Of a stretch of DNA of 64,000 bases, positions 52,896 through 62,076 are shown piece after piece. Made by a program: the position numbers and the translations under genes. The notes under the pieces are model-generated. The model saw nothing but the letters and a program-made list of their open reading frames with translations, had not been told where the DNA came from and ran no database searches. Where the stretch lies: NCBI GenBank assembly GCA_030604405.1, contig JAUVVY010000012.1, forward strand, positions 38,103-102,102, written 5' to 3'. How positions within the stretch are numbered: position 1 is the stretch's first letter; each line of letters starts with the position of its first letter. This DNA comes from a bacterium. Lineage in GTDB: Bacteria > Armatimonadota > Zipacnadia > Zipacnadales > UBA11051.

Positions 52896-53933
52896 ATGAA
52901 GCTTGCCGTCACCGGCGGCACAGGATTTCTAGGCTTTCACCTGTGCAATCAACTGGCCGACAGATTTGATGAAATCGCGGTCCTTGACGTCGCACCACTG
53001 GACTCGTCTGAATATCCCCAAAACGTCACCTACGTCGAGGCTGATGTCCGCGACGCTGAGGCTATGCAGGAGCTGCTGGCCGGTGCGGACCTGGTTGTGC
53101 ACGCTGCCGCGGCCCTGCCGCTTTGGAAGAAGAAAGACATCTTCAGCACCAGCGTTGATGGCACTCGCTGTGTACTTGAGGCAGCGATCCAAAACGACAT
53201 CAACCGAGTAGTGTACGTCTCCTCGACGGCGGTCTATGGCGTCCCTGAGAAGCACCCGATTGATGAAGATGACCCACTGGTCGGCGTGGGCTCGTACGGG
53301 GAGGCCAAGATTGAGGCGGAAAGGCTTTGTCAGCAGTATCGCGAAAAAGGCCTGTGCCTGCCTATTGTCCGACCCAAGACCTTCATAGGCACAGGCCGCA
53401 TGGGCGTCTTTCAGATCCTTTGCGACTGGGTGGAAAGCGGCTGCAAGATTCCGGTAATCGGAAATGGCACCAACCGCTACCAACTTCTCGAAGTCGGGGA
53501 CCTGGTCAGTGCCATCTACCTGATGCTGACACTGCCCGAAGAAAAGGTCAACGATACTTTCAACGTCGGGGCCACACAGTTCGGGACGGTGCTGGAGGAT
53601 GTCGGTGCGATGTGCGAGTACGCCGGCACTGGCGCGCGCGTCATGACTACGAAGGCGTGGCTGGTCAAGCCATTCCTGGAATTGTTCTGGCGGCTGCGGA
53701 TTTCGCCGCTTTACAAGTGGGTCTATGGCACCGCTGACAAAGATTCGTTTGTTTCGTCGGAGAAGATTCAGCAGAGTCTGGGCTGGGAGTCGAAGTACAG
53801 CAACGCCGAGGCCCTGATCCGCTCCTACCAGTGGTATTTGGACCACAAGCACGAGCTAGCCGGCGCCGAGGGCCTCACCCACCGCGTAGCCTGGAAACAG
53901 GGCATCCTCGCCCTGATCAAGAAATTCATGTGA
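52896..53933 (+). CDS. NAD-dependent epimerase/dehydratase (extended SDR)
   Basis: The ATG at 52896 (GGAGGAA 7 bases upstream) gives 345 residues. The Rossmann motif is VTGGTGFLGFHL. The catalytic set is SSTAVYGVP and YGEAKIEAERL (Tyr-x3-Lys). The stretch VVHAAAALPLWKK is typical of extended SDR enzymes. It uses NAD to isomerise, dehydrate or reduce a nucleotide sugar or steroid/terpenoid-like substrate. The specificity cannot be read. The last 60 residues are basic. A repeat-rich 424-base gap separates it from the previous gene. Confidence 0.9.
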   Translation: MKLAVTGGTGFLGFHLCNQLADRFDEIAVLDVAPLDSSEYPQNVTYVEADVRDAEAMQELLAGADLVVHAAAALPLWKKKDIFSTSVDGTRCVLEAAIQNDINRVVYVSSTAVYGVPEKHPIDEDDPLVGVGSYGEAKIEAERLCQQYREKGLCLPIVRPKTFIGTGRMGVFQILCDWVESGCKIPVIGNGTNRYQLLEVGDLVSAIYLMLTLPEEKVNDTFNVGATQFGTVLEDVGAMCEYAGTGARVMTTKAWLVKPFLELFWRLRISPLYKWVYGTADKDSFVSSEKIQQSLGWESKYSNAEALIRSYQWYLDHKHELAGAEGLTHRVAWKQGILALIKKFM

Positions 53934-53944
53934 GAAACCTGGCC

Positions 53945-54062
53945 CGAACAATTCACAAAACGCGTGGGTCAGCGTTCTCAGCTTCCCGTTCGGCAGGCTC
54001 ACGGCCCTGCCTGCCCTGAGCGAAGTCGAAGGGAGCAACGTCGAAGGGCAGCCCGAGGTCGT
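53945..54062. repeat. Structured intergenic repeat, copy D (shortened, with nested insertion)
   Basis: The AATTCACAAAACGCGTGGG lead equals copy A. Stem 1 and the left half of stem 2 are missing; GCGTTCTCAGCTTCC remains. About 67 bases follow, including CCCTGAGC and TCGAAGGG arms, before AGCCCGAGG resumes. Copy C has an insertion at the same point. It lies between convergent genes. Confidence 0.78.
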
Positions 54063-54150
54063 TGCGTCCAATACAAGCAAGACTGCGCCGGCCCAGCCGC
54101 TACATCCTGGCTGGGCCGTTGCTTCTTCGGAATTGGGACGCGGACCACGA

Positions 54151-54885
54151 TCACTGCGGCATATCGGCGCTGGCCTGGGCGAAAATCTCCGCCTCGCTCA
54201 GCGCCGTGTCGAATATCTTGACCTCATCAAGCGCCCCGTTCATCGGGTAGGCGTCCTTGCGCCCGATGTAGTTGCCGATGATGTAGGCGCGCTTGCCGGG
54301 TGCGAGTTGCGCGGGAGCCTCTGCCTCAGCCATCAGCACACAGTTGACATACAGCCGCACTTTCTGGCCGTCATAGGTGGCCGCCACATGGCTGAAGTAG
54401 CCAACTGCCACTGAGAAGCCGGGCGTAGAGGCTTGGCCGTGTCCGTCGCCCGGCCCCCCGAGTGCGAAATACAGCATTGCCCAGCCGCAGCGAAGCCGCC
54501 AGCCCGGCCACGGCGGATCGCCGTATTTGTCGTTCTTGCCGCAGACGATCTCACACGAAGCGCTTCTCTCGGCCGGTTTGATCCAGGCCATCACGGTGAG
54601 CTGCTGCAGATTGTCCAGGTCTTCCCACTTTTCAATCTGCAGATAGGCGCCTGACTTCTTCCCATCAAAGGCCAGCGCCTTGCCGCACGGGCTGTCAACC
54701 ACTGTCAGCTCCACCCCTTCGGGGCCGAGCAGCGCATCGTGCCCGTTACCCGTGACGTCGGCCACTGTCCCGTCCACAACCTCATCCATCTTCCAGTGCG
54801 CAAGCGCAGCCGGCGCCTCTTGAGCATGACACGCTCCGACGACGAGTGCGCCCAGCGCTATGCTCCACGCAAGCCTATTTCGCAT
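54151..54885 (-). CDS. LamG/concanavalin-like lectin lipoprotein
   Basis: The ATG at 54885 overlaps the last codons of the upstream gene, whose end GAGGTGGAAG serves as the ribosome site; 244 residues follow. A signal ending VVGAC may make it a lipoprotein. The LamG fold is visible: ALAHWKMDEVVDGTVADVTG, LQQLTVMAWIKPAE, SHVAATYDGQKVRLYVNCV and GALDEVKIFDTALSEAEI. Such domains bind glycans. Coupling to the large CBM9-type protein suggests they act together on the cell surface. Confidence 0.85.
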   Translation of the reverse strand: MRNRLAWSIALGALVVGACHAQEAPAALAHWKMDEVVDGTVADVTGNGHDALLGPEGVELTVVDSPCGKALAFDGKKSGAYLQIEKWEDLDNLQQLTVMAWIKPAERSASCEIVCGKNDKYGDPPWPGWRLRCGWAMLYFALGGPGDGHGQASTPGFSVAVGYFSHVAATYDGQKVRLYVNCVLMAEAEAPAQLAPGKRAYIIGNYIGRKDAYPMNGALDEVKIFDTALSEAEIFAQASADMPQ

Positions 54886-57790
54886 AAGCTTCCACCTCGT
54901 GGATAGTCGAGAATCTCCCGTCTCCACGCAGCTTCGTGCTGAAGATGCGGAAGCTCTTTATCTGCATCGGTTCGAACTCCAGCGCCACGCTCGGTTGATC
55001 CAGCTCCTGCACCTCGGTGATGCTGCGCCATCCGTCTTCGGTATTCTCGTCCGGCACCTGCAGCTTCAGGTCGGCAATCGAGCCGGTGTAGATGACCACG
55101 CGGCCGATGGTCTGCGGCTCCGGCCAGGTCAGGCTCAGCCAGTCGGGCAACTTCAGGTACGTGTTGTCACACCACGCAAGTCCCTTCATGGCCCCGTCCA
55201 CTGCCTTCATCTCATGGTCCCCACGGGAACTGGAGGCCTCCACGACTACTCCCGAATCTTTGAAGGCGAGGTTGCCGGGCTTCTTCATCGCCTGCTCGGC
55301 GGCGGCGATTTCGGTGAGCGCGTCCTGTACCTGCGCTCGCGAGCCCAGCTCCTTATCCGTCGTGTAGATGTGGGTCGCGTATTTCTCGAACCTGTCGGTC
55401 ACTGCGCCGTCCTTGACCGGCACCGTGCGGCTTTCAGACACGACCGTGAGTTCCGCCGGCGCTGCGTCCGGCATCTTCACCGTTATCTGCTGCGCTTCGG
55501 TGGAGGTATTGACCACAAACAGGTAGATGTCGTCACCGACGCGGCGCAGCGAGGCCTGCACCTCCTCCGGCTGCTCGGCGCTGATCTCCAGGCCCTCGAC
55601 AGGCGGCGACAATACCGCGCCCTTCAGGTCCATTATTTCGTGCCCGATCCACGCCACCCCAAGCCCGCTGGCCGGGTAGTTGAACATGGCACTATGCGTG
55701 TACCACAGGATTCCCGTTGTCCGGTTGACTATTGCCTGGTAGGCCTGGTTGCGCAGCTCGGTGAAGTTGGGAGCGCGGTTGCCGAGGCGCCCGTAGTCGC
55801 CGTAGTTGAACGCCTGCGGGGTGATCATTAGGCCCTTGCGACCGCCGCCCGCCTCGTAGCAGGCCTGCATGAACTTCGAGGTCTTGCCGATGGGTGACGC
55901 CGCATCGCCGCCCTCGATGAACAGCGGGTAGGGGTCGGGGATGAATATGTCAGATGATCCGGCGTACTTGTAGATGCCGGCGATGGTATCATTGAGCAGA
56001 AGCTGCGGGTGGTACGGGTCTTCGTCGCGGATTATCTCGTAGATTTCGCGCATCCGCTGCGGCAGGGCCGGTCTCAGTTCCGGCTCATCGGCCAGATACC
56101 AGGCCCACACCGCGGGATGGTCCTTCAGTTCGGCGATGCGCTGCCGCAGCGCCGTCTTCTCCTCTTCATTCAGCGGCCGCTGCCAGTCCTCGGGGCCCAT
56201 CATGCGGCGCGGAACGGTGTTCGGATACGGGTAGATGGTGATGAAGCTGCCGGCCTCAGTCATCGGGTCGAAAAAGTCCTGGCGCACCTTTTCGCTGTCG
56301 TACCACTGCGCCGAGTAGTACTGGCTGGCCGTGTACGGCAGGTTCGGGTCAGCCAGCTCGTCCGCCGTGCCGCCGAACCAACCGTAAATCAGGTACGGCT
56401 CGCCGTTGTGCAACAGCACGTTGTTCTCATCAAGCCGCCACTCGTGCCCATTCGGCGCCGGCGGCAGCTTCGTTATCGGTACACTTTGCCGATGTAGAAC
56501 CGCGCCGGCTTTTTCCGCCGTCACCACAAGCCGATAGCTGCCGTCCGCGAGGTCCTTTATCGGCACCGCAACTTCGACGCTTTCAGCGACCTTTACCGCA
56601 TCACCGCTACTGACCAACTTTGTCCTATGCATCAGAGCGGGCTTTATCACAGTCCCGTCCACTTCATCGTCCGTGAGCGCCAGGTGCACGTTGGCCTTTA
56701 TCTCACGCAGATCCTCGGTCGCGTAGATACTGTTGCGGTAGCACGGCTGGGTGACATCTATGGTGATAGGGCTGTAGCTCAGCTCGACCGGCAGCGTCTT
56801 GACGGCCAGGATGCGTCTGGGGTTGCGGCGGTCGAGCAGCCGGATTTGCAGCGTCTGCTTGCCCTGCTCCGCCACCGGCACCGAGAACGACATCTCGCGG
56901 CCCTGGCCGGCATCGAGGCCCTGGGGCACGCGTGCGCCAGTCTCGTGTTTGGTGCCCATCTGTAACCCGGGGGCGACGCTGAAAAACCAAAACCGCCCCG
57001 TCTCGTTGGTGATATGGGTCTTGGCCTGATAGACAAGCCGGCCGTCCCGGGGAAGCACAGTCACCTCGAACGGCGATTTGATATCCCACAGGTACTTGCT
57101 GAAGTCCGCGCCCGGCAGCTTCAGCACCGCGTAGTTGGCGGGCTGGTGGAAGCCGCCCAGGGTGTTGATAAAGGCTGAAAGCTCCTGCTGCCCGGCCTGC
57201 CGCTCGCGGGCGACATTAAGCGCCCAGTCGCCGCTGGATGCAGCGGTCAGGCCCAGATACACCACCGGCACCCGCACCTCGACGGTCCACGACGCAGCCT
57301 GCTTGGTCACCCCCACTTCCCACGGACAGTTCCACTCCTTGGTCATCACATGCCCGCCCTGCCGCACTTCCGAATCATACACTGTCCCCAGCACATTGAC
57401 GGTGAAGTGAAAGTATTCGGTGCGCTCGCCTTGCGGGTCAATCATGAACTCCAGGCAGTCATCGCGGTGTACCCAGCCATCCCGCTCGCTGACCGTGGCC
57501 TTGAGCTGATCCATATTCGGCTCATCCAGCACGGCGCCGATGTAGATATTCTCATCATCGAAGGCGATCTTAAAGCGCGTCTGGGCTTCTGCTTTCAGCT
57601 CCGGCTTCCCCAGCAGCCGGAATTCGCCACACCATTCGCCCTCCTGCCAGACCTCCTCGTCGAGGCTGCCGTCAACAGTAATGGGCTGCTGCGCCTTCAC
57701 GGCAGTAACGACCGGCAAATCCTGCGCCGTGGCAATTGCGGTAATACCGACAAGTGAGATGGTCATAAAGATAGCACTCAAAGTGCGCAT
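54875..57790 (-). CDS. Secreted CBM9-like/glycosidase-barrel/discoidin protein
   Basis: The ATG at 57790 (GGAG 8 bases upstream) gives 971 residues with a signal peptide (LSAIFMTISLVGITAIATAQ). Residues of about 30-220 match the CBM9/DOMON-like sandwich (VDGSLDEEVWQEGEW; DDCLEFMIDPQGERTEYFHF). Residues of about 440-720 are a TIM barrel with AVWAWYLADEPELRPALPQR, whose DEP motif resembles the DUF4091 protein at 15425. The final 150 residues are a discoidin-like domain (SLTWPEPQTIGRVVIYTG). It is probably a surface or secreted glycan-degrading enzyme. Confidence 0.82.
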   Translation of the reverse strand: MRTLSAIFMTISLVGITAIATAQDLPVVTAVKAQQPITVDGSLDEEVWQEGEWCGEFRLLGKPELKAEAQTRFKIAFDDENIYIGAVLDEPNMDQLKATVSERDGWVHRDDCLEFMIDPQGERTEYFHFTVNVLGTVYDSEVRQGGHVMTKEWNCPWEVGVTKQAASWTVEVRVPVVYLGLTAASSGDWALNVARERQAGQQELSAFINTLGGFHQPANYAVLKLPGADFSKYLWDIKSPFEVTVLPRDGRLVYQAKTHITNETGRFWFFSVAPGLQMGTKHETGARVPQGLDAGQGREMSFSVPVAEQGKQTLQIRLLDRRNPRRILAVKTLPVELSYSPITIDVTQPCYRNSIYATEDLREIKANVHLALTDDEVDGTVIKPALMHRTKLVSSGDAVKVAESVEVAVPIKDLADGSYRLVVTAEKAGAVLHRQSVPITKLPPAPNGHEWRLDENNVLLHNGEPYLIYGWFGGTADELADPNLPYTASQYYSAQWYDSEKVRQDFFDPMTEAGSFITIYPYPNTVPRRMMGPEDWQRPLNEEEKTALRQRIAELKDHPAVWAWYLADEPELRPALPQRMREIYEIIRDEDPYHPQLLLNDTIAGIYKYAGSSDIFIPDPYPLFIEGGDAASPIGKTSKFMQACYEAGGGRKGLMITPQAFNYGDYGRLGNRAPNFTELRNQAYQAIVNRTTGILWYTHSAMFNYPASGLGVAWIGHEIMDLKGAVLSPPVEGLEISAEQPEEVQASLRRVGDDIYLFVVNTSTEAQQITVKMPDAAPAELTVVSESRTVPVKDGAVTDRFEKYATHIYTTDKELGSRAQVQDALTEIAAAEQAMKKPGNLAFKDSGVVVEASSSRGDHEMKAVDGAMKGLAWCDNTYLKLPDWLSLTWPEPQTIGRVVIYTGSIADLKLQVPDENTEDGWRSITEVQELDQPSVALEFEPMQIKSFRIFSTKLRGDGRFSTIHEVEAYAK

Positions 57791-57905
57791 TTGCACTGCT
57801 CCTTCGCGGTTGATGGGCGATCACGTGTCACAACGTCGCCTGGGTGTATATTTGGCCGTGGCGGAGGCAACAACCTGCCGGCATGGAGTAGCAAGGGGCG
57901 CAATG

Positions 57906-57914
57906 TGCTATAAT
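57906..57914 (+). promoter_or_regulatory. Possible extended -10 promoter upstream of 58109
   Basis: TGCTATAAT is an extended -10 element with no good -35 partner. It would give a long, structured leader of about 190 bases that contains the element at 57995. The 57791-58108 interval between divergent genes holds nothing else recognised. Confidence 0.35.
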
Positions 57915-57994
57915 TAGTGTACGGAGAACGCCCGTTTTTCATCTAGTGCTCATTCTCAAGGCTGATGCTGCATTGCCTACAACCCAGGCTTGTT

Positions 57995-58061
57995 GTAGGG
58001 CGCGGGCTTGTACCGCGCCGGCCGTGTAATACCTGCGGCGGGGCACAAGTCCCCGCCCTAC
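57995..58061. repeat. Cloverleaf-like GTAGGG element
   Basis: GTAGGG (57995-58000) and CCCTAC (58056-58061) can close an outer stem. Inside are two hairpins, GGCGCGG with CCGCGCC (57999-58019) and GGCGGGG with CCCCGCC (58037-58057); the outer stem shares a few bases with them. The first arm alone occurs at 36656. It lies in a divergent gap, unlike the other repeats. Confidence 0.72.
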
Positions 58062-58108
58062 AGAAATGCGGTTGTTCTCAACAGGGGACTGAAAACAGGT
58101 ACTGAAAC

Positions 58109-58600
58109 ATGGCCCCTAAAATCCTGAAAATATTCGCGCTGCTGGTGCTGCTGGCGGCGGTCGCTATTGCCGTGGCGAAGTTCTACTTCTTCAGGTCTTC
58201 GCCATCACCGCAGCAGCAGATCATGCTTTCGATCGCCCGGGCCGAGGAATCGGCGGAGCTGGGCAGTGTCGCCGGCGTGATGAAGATAATCTCCAACAAT
58301 TACGCGGACACCGCCGGCTACGATAAGCGCGACCTGTCGCGCCTGGCGGTGCAGGCATTGCGCGGCCAGCGGTGGCAGTTCAGCACCGAACTCAAGTCGC
58401 TCTCCGTGGACGGGGATACCGCAGAGGTGGACTTGAAGGTTGCGATGTGGGACGAAGACATTGCTCGCTATCAATTGGATTATGACTTCACGCTGATCTG
58501 GCGCAGGGAGGGCAGGACGTGGCGTGTGGTCAGTTCCTCGGGCTGGCACGGCTACACCGATGACGAGGCGGGCAGTGCGACTCCACTCGGCCCGTATTGA
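58109..58600 (+). CDS. Membrane-anchored NTF2-like protein of unknown function
   Basis: The 163-residue protein has one N-terminal membrane segment (FALLVLLAAVAIAVAKFYFF). It then shows an NTF2/SnoaL-like cone fold: helices with VAGVMKIISNNYADTAGYDK, then strands LKSLSVDGDTAEVDLKVAMW and FTLIWRREGRTWRVVSSSGW. Such domains often sense or bind small ligands. It is followed by a histidine kinase gene whose promoter overlaps this stop codon, so the link may be loose. No better identity can be given. Confidence 0.65.
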   Translation: MAPKILKIFALLVLLAAVAIAVAKFYFFRSSPSPQQQIMLSIARAEESAELGSVAGVMKIISNNYADTAGYDKRDLSRLAVQALRGQRWQFSTELKSLSVDGDTAEVDLKVAMWDEDIARYQLDYDFTLIWRREGRTWRVVSSSGWHGYTDDEAGSATPLGPY

Positions 58601-58625
58601 TAATCCCCACTGCTTCCACTATAAT
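58597..58625 (+). promoter_or_regulatory. Strong sigma-70 promoter of the histidine kinase gene
   Basis: TTGATA (58597-58602) and TATAAT (58620-58625) are 17 bases apart, one base from consensus in total. It overlaps the previous stop codon. The start would be near 58632, 50 bases before the kinase. Confidence 0.75.
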
Positions 58626-58681
58626 GCTGAGCAAAATGAAACCTGATCGCTTCTATTGAGGCAGATCCTCAAGCGAGGTCG

Positions 58682-61570
58682 TTGAAACTGCACGTTTCAA
58701 GAGAGTTGCGCCTCGGCATTCTGATTGCATGCGTACTGCTCCTGGCCCTGTTGGCCATGTTGCTGTTGGGACTGGTGCAGGGCATTGATAACTGGTTCTA
58801 CAGCCTGTGCTTCATGATGCGTGGCGAGCGACCCGTGCCCGAGCAGATAGTCGTTATCGGCATTGACAACGACAGCGTTGACGAGCTGGGACCGTGGCCG
58901 TGGCCGCTGGCGGTGCATGCGCGGCTGCTCGAGAAACTCGATGCGGCTGAGGCGCGTGTTGTCGTCTTTGACATAAGCGAACTGGCCCAGTTCTCAGATG
59001 TCCAAACCCAAACGGGGGGGGCCCAGGAATTCGCCGCAGCGCTGGCCGACGCTAAATGCACAACTGTGCTGCCGCTGGTTATCGGACGCGGCACCGATGC
59101 TCAGGCGCTTGCAAAGGTCCAGCGGTTGCAGAAGCATGCCCTGGGCCCCGGTGAACTGCCGCGCCCGGTCGGCCTCCGACCCGGGCGGGTGGCTCTGCCT
59201 GAGCCTTCCCTGCAAGATAACTGCGACGGGCTTGGTGGCCTCAACGTCTATCTGGACCGCGACGGGGTGTTGCGCTCAGTTCCTCTGCTGCTATCTTATG
59301 AGCAGACGATGTTCCCATCGTTGGCGCTGGAAAGTTATCGCCAATACAGCGCTGTGTCACGCGAGTCAATAAGCCGCAAAACTAACACCATAACCGTCAG
59401 CGATAGGACCTTCTGGGCGTTGCTTTCGGGTGAGGTCCTGATCAACTTCTTCGGCGGCTACGAGCAATTTGAGCCTGTGCCTTACCATGAAATGCTCGCG
59501 GCAGAGCCGGCAGAACTCAAAGCGCTTCTTGCCGGCAAGCTGGTGCTGGTGGGACCCGTATCCGGCGCTATTGCGCAGCTTTTCTACACTCCAGTTGATG
59601 CGCTGATGCCCGGCGTGGAGATCAACGCCAACGCCATCGCCAGTCTCCTGCAAGATTGTGTGATCAGACGGGTGCCAGGATGGACCGTCATCGTGCTGAT
59701 GGTGGCGTTGGCCTTGCTGCTATGCCTCACGGTGCCGGCGGCCGGCGTATTCCGAGGAACAGCCATTACAGTAGTCATCTTCATCGCCTGTTTCTGGCTG
59801 ATTTTCTGGCGCTTTACGCATGACGTCTGGATCCCCATGGGCGGGCCACTGTTGTCTATAGGGCTGATCGGCGCGGCGCTCGTCAGCAGGTCAGCGGCCA
59901 TCTCCGACCGCTTGCACGCGGAGGCCAATATCCGCCTCCAATCCCGCTTGCAGGCTATTACCGGCGTCGGCCGGCTGATTGATTCCAGCCTCGAGAGCGA
60001 CGAGTTGCTCAACGAGATCATGCGCTGGGTCGAGGCCGAACTGGAAGTCGAAGCCGCCTCCCTGCTGCTCTTGGATGAGCAGACGAACCGATTGCGCTTT
60101 GTAGTAGCCCTGGGCGAAAAGGGTGATGAGGTCAAGGACTTCACTCTGGCCTTGGGTGAGGGCATCGCCGGCACGGTGGCACAAACCGCTGAGCCGATGG
60201 TTGTCAACGATGCCGCCGAAGATCCTCGGCGCCACCGTGACATTCCCACGGCTATTGACTACCCACTCCACAACGTCTTGTGCGTTCCGATGCAGTTGCA
60301 CGGTGAAGTCGTCGGCGTCATCGAGGTAATGAACAAAGAAAACAACATGCCATTCACCGAATACGACACGGCGCTGTTAACCGTCATCGCCCAACAGGCC
60401 ACTCTATTCCTCGAAACCGCGCGCCTCTACTCCATCCTCCAGCACCGCGTTGATTACGCTGATGCCGAGTTGCGCGAGGTCAACCTCAGGCTCGCGTCTG
60501 AGAAGGCCAAAGTCGATACCATGGTCCACGAGATGGTTGACGGGGTCATCGCCACTGACGAAGCGGACCGCATCGTGCTGATCAACGAGGCCGCAGAGCG
60601 GGTGCTTGGCCTGTCAGCTAGGGCCATAATCGGGGAGCCGGTGCTCGCCGCCATCCGCCAGCCGGACATGGTGCGGCTGTGGGCGATGCCGCTTTCACCC
60701 CACGGCGGCATCTATACCGAAGAAGTCGAGATCGCCGGCCAAAGGCCTATCGTCCTGCAGGTCACTGTTGCACTCGTCGGCACCGGCGATGAAATCGCCG
60801 GCAAGTGCATGATCCTGACTGATGTTACGGAATTTAAGCAGATTGACCAGCTCAAAACTGACCTCATCGCCTTCATCTCTCACGAGCTCAAGACGCCGCT
60901 GACCAATATCGGCCTCTACACCGAACTGCTCCTGGACCAGTTCGGCACCGACGATCGAAGGGTGGCGGACCTTCTGCAAGTCGTCAGCCGCCAGACCACA
61001 CGCATGCAGCACATGGTCGAAGACTTCCTCAACGTCTCCCGCATCGAGGCAGACCGGGCGCTGCCAATGAATCTGCAGCCGCTTGACGACCTCGGAAAGC
61101 TCGTTGACGATATCCTGGCAGTCGAACGCCACGGCCACGGCGACCACATCTTTGAGATAAACCTGCCGCAGCCGATGCCGGTGCTGTGGGCCGACCGCAC
61201 CAAGGTTGAAGAGGTCTTTGCCAATCTCATCGGAAATGCCATTAAGTTCTCCCCCAACGGCGGCAGGATAACCGTCAGCGGCCAGGTCCACGGCGACATG
61301 GTGCACTTCTCGGTCTGCGACGAGGGTATCGGCATCTCGGAAGACGACCGCCAGCACCTCTTCCAGCGCTTCCAACGCGTCGGCAGCACCGTCAAGCGAA
61401 TTCCCGGCACGGGCCTCGGCCTATTTGTCTGCAAGCACCTCATCGAGGCACACGGCGGCGAGATCTCCATTGAAAGCGTCGAGGCCGAAGGCAGCACACT
61501 CCACTTCACTCTCCCGATATACACCGACCAGGACCACGATATCGCCGATGAGCAAGATACTCAAAATTGA
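58682..61570 (+). CDS. CHASE2-GAF-PAS sensor histidine kinase
   Basis: The 962-residue protein starts at a TTG; GAGG lies only three bases upstream, so the start is not firm. It has one membrane segment (about 10-32), then a periplasmic CHASE2 domain with VVIGIDNDSVDELGPWPW. Three more membrane segments lie at about 325-410. A GAF domain follows (about 440-590), then PAS (about 605-710), HisKA with His734 in FISHELKTP, and an ATPase domain with NLIGNAIKFSPNG, DEGIGI and GTGLGLFV. No response regulator is adjacent, so it is an orphan kinase. The signal is unknown. Confidence 0.92.
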   Translation: MKLHVSRELRLGILIACVLLLALLAMLLLGLVQGIDNWFYSLCFMMRGERPVPEQIVVIGIDNDSVDELGPWPWPLAVHARLLEKLDAAEARVVVFDISELAQFSDVQTQTGGAQEFAAALADAKCTTVLPLVIGRGTDAQALAKVQRLQKHALGPGELPRPVGLRPGRVALPEPSLQDNCDGLGGLNVYLDRDGVLRSVPLLLSYEQTMFPSLALESYRQYSAVSRESISRKTNTITVSDRTFWALLSGEVLINFFGGYEQFEPVPYHEMLAAEPAELKALLAGKLVLVGPVSGAIAQLFYTPVDALMPGVEINANAIASLLQDCVIRRVPGWTVIVLMVALALLLCLTVPAAGVFRGTAITVVIFIACFWLIFWRFTHDVWIPMGGPLLSIGLIGAALVSRSAAISDRLHAEANIRLQSRLQAITGVGRLIDSSLESDELLNEIMRWVEAELEVEAASLLLLDEQTNRLRFVVALGEKGDEVKDFTLALGEGIAGTVAQTAEPMVVNDAAEDPRRHRDIPTAIDYPLHNVLCVPMQLHGEVVGVIEVMNKENNMPFTEYDTALLTVIAQQATLFLETARLYSILQHRVDYADAELREVNLRLASEKAKVDTMVHEMVDGVIATDEADRIVLINEAAERVLGLSARAIIGEPVLAAIRQPDMVRLWAMPLSPHGGIYTEEVEIAGQRPIVLQVTVALVGTGDEIAGKCMILTDVTEFKQIDQLKTDLIAFISHELKTPLTNIGLYTELLLDQFGTDDRRVADLLQVVSRQTTRMQHMVEDFLNVSRIEADRALPMNLQPLDDLGKLVDDILAVERHGHGDHIFEINLPQPMPVLWADRTKVEEVFANLIGNAIKFSPNGGRITVSGQVHGDMVHFSVCDEGIGISEDDRQHLFQRFQRVGSTVKRIPGTGLGLFVCKHLIEAHGGEISIESVEAEGSTLHFTLPIYTDQDHDIADEQDTQN

Positions 61571-61739
61571 ACCCGGCATGATCGTCAGACTCAAAAAACC
61601 CCACCCCTGCGGCGGCCATCAGTGGGAGATAATGCGTAGCGGCGTTGACATCAAGGCCCGCTGCACCACCTGTGGCCGCATAGTCAATGTGCCCAGGCAC
61701 AAATTCCAGCGCCGCATCAAGGACATATCATCCGATTGA
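61548..61739 (+). CDS. DUF951 small zinc-ribbon-like protein
   Basis: This 63-residue protein overlaps the kinase's end by 23 bases in another frame. It reads MSKILKIEPGMIVRLKKPHP then CGGHQWEIMRSGVDIKARCT and CGR: the DUF951 pattern KKPHPCGGxxW with a later C-x2-C. The family is small and widespread (Firmicutes, Chloroflexi and others), and is thought to bind RNA or metal; its function is unproven. The overlap shows translation coupled to the kinase. Confidence 0.9.
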   Translation: MSKILKIEPGMIVRLKKPHPCGGHQWEIMRSGVDIKARCTTCGRIVNVPRHKFQRRIKDISSD

Positions 61740-61743
61740 TGCG

Positions 61744-61995
61744 TAGGTCGAGCTTGCCCGCCGAAGGCTTGCCGCAGGCGGGCTTCCAGCCTGTAGCTGT
61801 TTACCGCAGTCTCCATACACCATACCTTCTAAAGACGCGTAGCGCGGCCAGAGCTTCGCACACTGTGCGAAGCTCTGGTGAGGACGCGGCCTGCCCTGAG
61901 CTTGCCGAAGGGCAGCGTCCTCAGCTTCCCGTTCGACAGGCTCACGGCCCTGAGCAACGTCAAAGGGCAGCCCGCGAATGCCGTTTGTCCATGAA
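61744..61995. repeat. Hairpin repeat followed by structured intergenic repeat, copy C
   Basis: First, GTAGGTCGAGCTT with GCCCGCC (61756-61762) and GGCGGGC (61777-61783). Then copy C from 61830: TAAAGACGCGTAGCGCGG. Stem 1 is a 15-bp palindrome (61848-61862 with 61864-61878). Stem 2 is GAGGACGC with GCGTCCTC (61880-61887 and 61915-61922), its loop filled by a nested CTGCCCT...AGGGCAG hairpin. A second insertion splits the AGCTTCC|AGCCCG tail. The 61740-62076 gap has no gene. Confidence 0.85.
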
Positions 61996-62076
61996 AGCCT
62001 TTTTTTCTCCTCCCAAAATACGCCAAACAGGTGCTCTCGACCGACGCGCCGTTGAGCTCCTCAAAGGAGTCAATTG

